A stretch of DNA of 64,000 nt, taken from NCBI GenBank assembly GCA_034766995.1, contig CM068313.1:29494325-29558324 (forward strand), given 5' to 3'. Shown here piece by piece: positions 60,488 to 64,000 of the stretch. How positions within the stretch are numbered: the first letter of the stretch is position 1; every line of letters begins with the position of its first letter. Position numbers and translations under genes: made by a program. The DNA comes from Acanthacorydalis orientalis. Lineage: Eukaryota > Arthropoda > Insecta > Megaloptera > Corydalidae. The notes beneath the pieces were generated by a model. That model made no database searches and was not told where the DNA came from. It worked only from the letters and a program-made list of their open reading frames with translations.

Positions 60488-62944
60488 CATAAATAATGGA
60501 CATATAATTAAATTTAAAATAAATGATACAACAATTTTAATAATAGATACCTTGAATAAATGATTGATTCAATAATATTTCAAATATGAAAATGGGACTA
60601 TTTGGAAGCAAGTAATAGAAAACTTTAAAAGTATAAACAAAATATAATTTAACTAGCACAAACATTTCTGAATCCATTCGAAGCATTTAAAAATTATATG
60701 TTCTATAAAAAGTAAATGTTCCATGCAAATTGAAATAATATTACATAATTTAATTTATATAGTATTCGATATGTTCTTAAATTTTCGTTAGTTCGAAGGT
60801 AATCGATTTCATAAAGTAAAGTAAGTTTTCGTTTCTAGAAAAATATCCTTAGTATTTGTAGTCATTAAAATATTTGAAATAGATCTAATTTTTCTTCAAA
60901 ACTATCTGATATATTTATTGGTATCATAATGAATGCTTATTTTATTATATTTGTTATTATTAGTTATATGTTTATATAAAAAAACAATCTTAAAAATAGA
61001 AGTTAAAACTTTAATAAATGACACGTTGAAATTAAAAGGGGATATAACATTTAAAAATTCATCAAAATGGCCGAACCGAAGTATTATAAAAACTAAATAA
61101 TAAAAATGTAAAATATTAGTAATAGAAGAATACTGTTATTAATTATCGATAAATTGAAAATGCAAAGAAACCATAAAATTTAATTACTTGACGCAAAGAA
61201 TATAATTGCATTTGCAAAATATTTGATTTGATTTAAGTTTGTCTTTCAGTTATGTTAACAAACCTCTTAAAATATATTGTGCTAAAGATGAAGATAAATA
61301 AAAAAATGTATTCACAAAATAGTTGTACGATAAAATGAATAAAAGTGTATCGTCATCCATAAATGTTGATTTAACTTAAAACCTTTCATTAAAAGCTATT
61401 AACGACAGCTGAAAGCGGTATCAAAACAAATCTCGTCGAATACTATTAAACATTGCAAATTTAAATACTTTATCTAATAATAATAATGTTTAAAAATATA
61501 TTTTCTTTTCAATATTAAGTATAGAGTTTACTAAAATAAATATTAGATTTACACGATACGTCTAAATAGTATATAAATATTACTCCCTCGAACCATAAAT
61601 ATGTTATCTGTATGATGTTAATGTAAAAAAAGTCTTACTTAAAATCTCTACATGAATGTTTTGTAATATACATACTAAATAAAATTCAAATAGAGTATTT
61701 ATGCTCGAGGCTTACACGATATATAAAATAAATAGTGGCAGTGAACTTATTGATTAACTGTTTCCGATAGAATTTCGATAATTTATTATGTAATATACAT
61801 TAAACGCGATGTTATTTATTCTTCAATAGATATTTAACAGGCGCTTTTTGGGACATGTGGGCCATTAAATCTGACGCATGTGTTAATAATTTAAATTATG
61901 GTGAGAATTTTTTTATTCGCCCATCACAAGATATTATGTATGTATGTTTTTTTTATATATTTTTATTTTTACACTGCTACTGATATATGCTAAGTCGAAA
62001 TGAATATAACCGGATTGAATTCTCATTTAAAATTTATATTCTCTTAGCGGTCTAGTTGTACAGAAATTGAAAGTTAAAAAATCAAAATATAAATCAAGTA
62101 AGAATATTTCTTAGCCAAGCAAAAAATATTATTTGTAATTAAAAATTAGTCAACACTTAAATAATGGTTGAGTTGAATGTACTTGTTTTTTATTTCTTAT
62201 ATAATAACATATATTTATAAAAACTAAGGTTATAGTTAATTAATAGTAATAAAAAAAACTAAATAAATACTACTTAAAAGTTAGTGTCATGAAATGAAAA
62301 TTGATGTAACTGCCTGATAACTCTAAACATTATAGTTATAATAATAATAAAATTATCTTTAACGTATTTTGAATTTTTAAACAGCAGTACTTTCTTTACT
62401 GTTTCTGGTAGATATAATTTACATTTAATAATTGTTTATTTTGAAAATAGTTCTTTATATCATAGAACTGTTACTTATTTATGTTTTATTAATTTATGTA
62501 ACTTTTTAGATGCGTTCAATATGTATGGTTTTTTTTTATTTTGTTTTGATGTTTATATTACTTTAAAAAAAAACCATTTCATAAATACGGTACGAAATTA
62601 CGAATTTTATTATATTTAGTACTTTATTTTGATAATAATCTCAAACGAAGATCTAAATATTACGTTTATCTTTCTTATTGCTCATTGTTATTTGTGAATT
62701 CTGTAAATTAAAATCAGTCATAAGAGAAACGAATTTGGATGTGATTTACAGGATTCGTATAGAAAAAATATGTAAATATTTTACTAACTTACTAAAATCA
62801 TGTAATAAGCTTATAAAACTTAAATTTCTAATGTAACTATTGCAGATAAATATTACAATAATTATTTAGACGTATTTTTGTTCATTTTCTTATTACTACT
62901 ATTTGTGTTTTTATACAAAATTATTTGAGCTGCTATTAATATTT

Positions 62945-63010
62945 GTATATATATATATGTAGATATATACATATATGTGTGTATGTAAATTTATATATAT
63001 ATATATATTA
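62945..63010. repeat. Interrupted TA array
   Basis: TA with GTAG, CATA, TGTG interruptions. Confidence 0.93.
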
Positions 63011-63330
63011 GGATGTAAATTCATGGAAATATAAAAGAATGAAAACAAATAGTAAATTTTGAGCTCTCTCCCAAAGATGTTGGTAAAAAATAAAAATATG
63101 ATTGGAGACTTCAATAAGTTATTAAAAAAAGAAAACAACAACACAAAATATTATTTGTGTTCCTGGACCAACATATTATTAAAGACGATTATTTAAGCAG
63201 AAAATTACTATAGAAATAAATATCGAATGGCGATCATTTCAATTGTTTAATATTTAAGTTGAAGTGTCTAATTTATTATAAAAGCATATGATCAATATAC
63301 TCTACATGTCTTTATTTTCGGAAGTAAAAT

Positions 63331-63332
<2 letters not shown>

Positions 63333-63364
<32 letters not shown>
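63333..63364. repeat. (TA)n microsatellite
   Basis: Pure TA, about 30 bases. Confidence 0.95.
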
Positions 63365-63366
<2 letters not shown>

Positions 63367-63826
63367 ACCAATAAATTCAAAATATATAAAAAAATATGAG
63401 AACAGAATAATTTGTGAATGAAAAAATTTATCTTATGGATATAGTAAGGGTACCAAAAATTAAGATTATCAGAGTTTTAAGAACAGTATAATCACCAAAC
63501 AATGGAAACTGATATTGGGGAGCCAAGAAATATAAAACAAGATAGGCGTGTCAAGAGAAAGTTCAATGTACATTAAAGTGTCTGTTTTTCAAAAATTTAA
63601 AATTAAATTGGATCCTTTATCAAATTTAGAATAAATTACAGAAATTTTCGTACTGCGATTAGTTTATACAAAGACCCCAATTTCAAGAAAATAGTAATAA
63701 ATTTTATAAATTTCCTATCAATTCTTATTTTTTGTATTGTTTTTTAAATTGTTCAATTCTTTATTTATTTTTCGAATAATATTATCTAACAGGGCAAGTT
63801 ATTTTTAATTCAAATAGACTACATAT

Positions 63827-63848
63827 GTATATATATATATATATATGT
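63827..63848. repeat. (TA)n microsatellite
   Basis: Short pure TA tract. Confidence 0.9.
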
Positions 63849-64000
63849 TCAGGAAAAAGCATTCAGTTTTTATTTAATTATTTTCAATTTATTAAAAAAA
63901 ATATCACCTGCGTTTAACTTAGCATTGTAAAAACATAAATAAGTAAAGTGTTTCTAGAATATATATGTAAATTTATAGATTGTCAGATTGTTTAATTATT

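Larger units (their letters stand above)
60485..64000. other. Long AT-rich stretch, no gene seen
   Basis: No island and only three TA tracts. Small GC patch at 61845-61885 (GGCGCTTTTTGGGACATGTG). Frame 62911-63144 minus is a TA translation. Confidence 0.55.

Overview
This window is eukaryotic and almost certainly arthropod, most likely insect. By eye it is about four-fifths A+T. It has no convincing multi-codon gene, about sixty (TA)n microsatellite tracts (roughly one per kilobase), relics of mariner-family (Tc1/mariner) and piggyBac-like transposons, and short GC-richer islands in which CpG is not depleted. Retained CpG together with mariner and piggyBac-like relics would suit Hymenoptera, but that is a weak inference. 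Nearly all open frames longer than about 60 codons are translations of (TA)n tracts (Ile-Tyr repeats) or chance frames in AT-rich or GC-richer DNA.

Layout: 1-900, 2.04-2.29 kb and 5.43-5.71 kb are GC-richer islands separated by AT-rich DNA. 7.19-7.48 kb is an ambiguous island holding either a candidate 93-nt plus-strand exon or a decayed minus-strand coding relic. 10.97-11.06 kb is an 84-bp piggyBac-like miniature element between two TTAA sites. 11.3-14.7 kb holds three more islands. 14.7-19.6 kb is empty AT-rich DNA. 19.99-20.56 kb is a palindromic element built from two inverted mariner 3' ends, and 21.2 kb carries a tRNA-like relic. 23.4-28.7 kb is the island-richest stretch and includes two copies of an unidentified repeat in inverted orientation (25.2 and 28.2-28.7 kb). 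30.645 kb carries a near-ideal recursive-splicing (ratchet-point) motif, and 35.08 kb a CTCF-like motif. 35.8-43.0 kb has five islands. 43.478-44.304 kb is an internally deleted mariner with matching terminal inverted repeats and TA target duplication. From 45 to 64 kb, AT-rich DNA alternates with islands at 45.6, 48.3, 50.9, 52.6, 53.5, 55.4, 57.6 and 59.5 kb, and a perfect 62-bp palindrome lies at 47.85 kb.

How it fits together: the best reading is a piece of a gene desert or of one very long intron. The recursive splice motif at 30.645 kb, on the plus strand, is the most informative single signal. If real, the whole window is being transcribed left to right as intron, and the islands are candidate conserved non-coding or enhancer elements. 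No rRNA, intact tRNA, CRISPR array, operon, viral gene or complete protein-coding gene was seen. I found no clear evidence of a novel multi-gene system. The observations most worth testing are the ratchet point, the fold-back mariner, the inverted repeat pair, the CTCF-like site and the candidate small exons.
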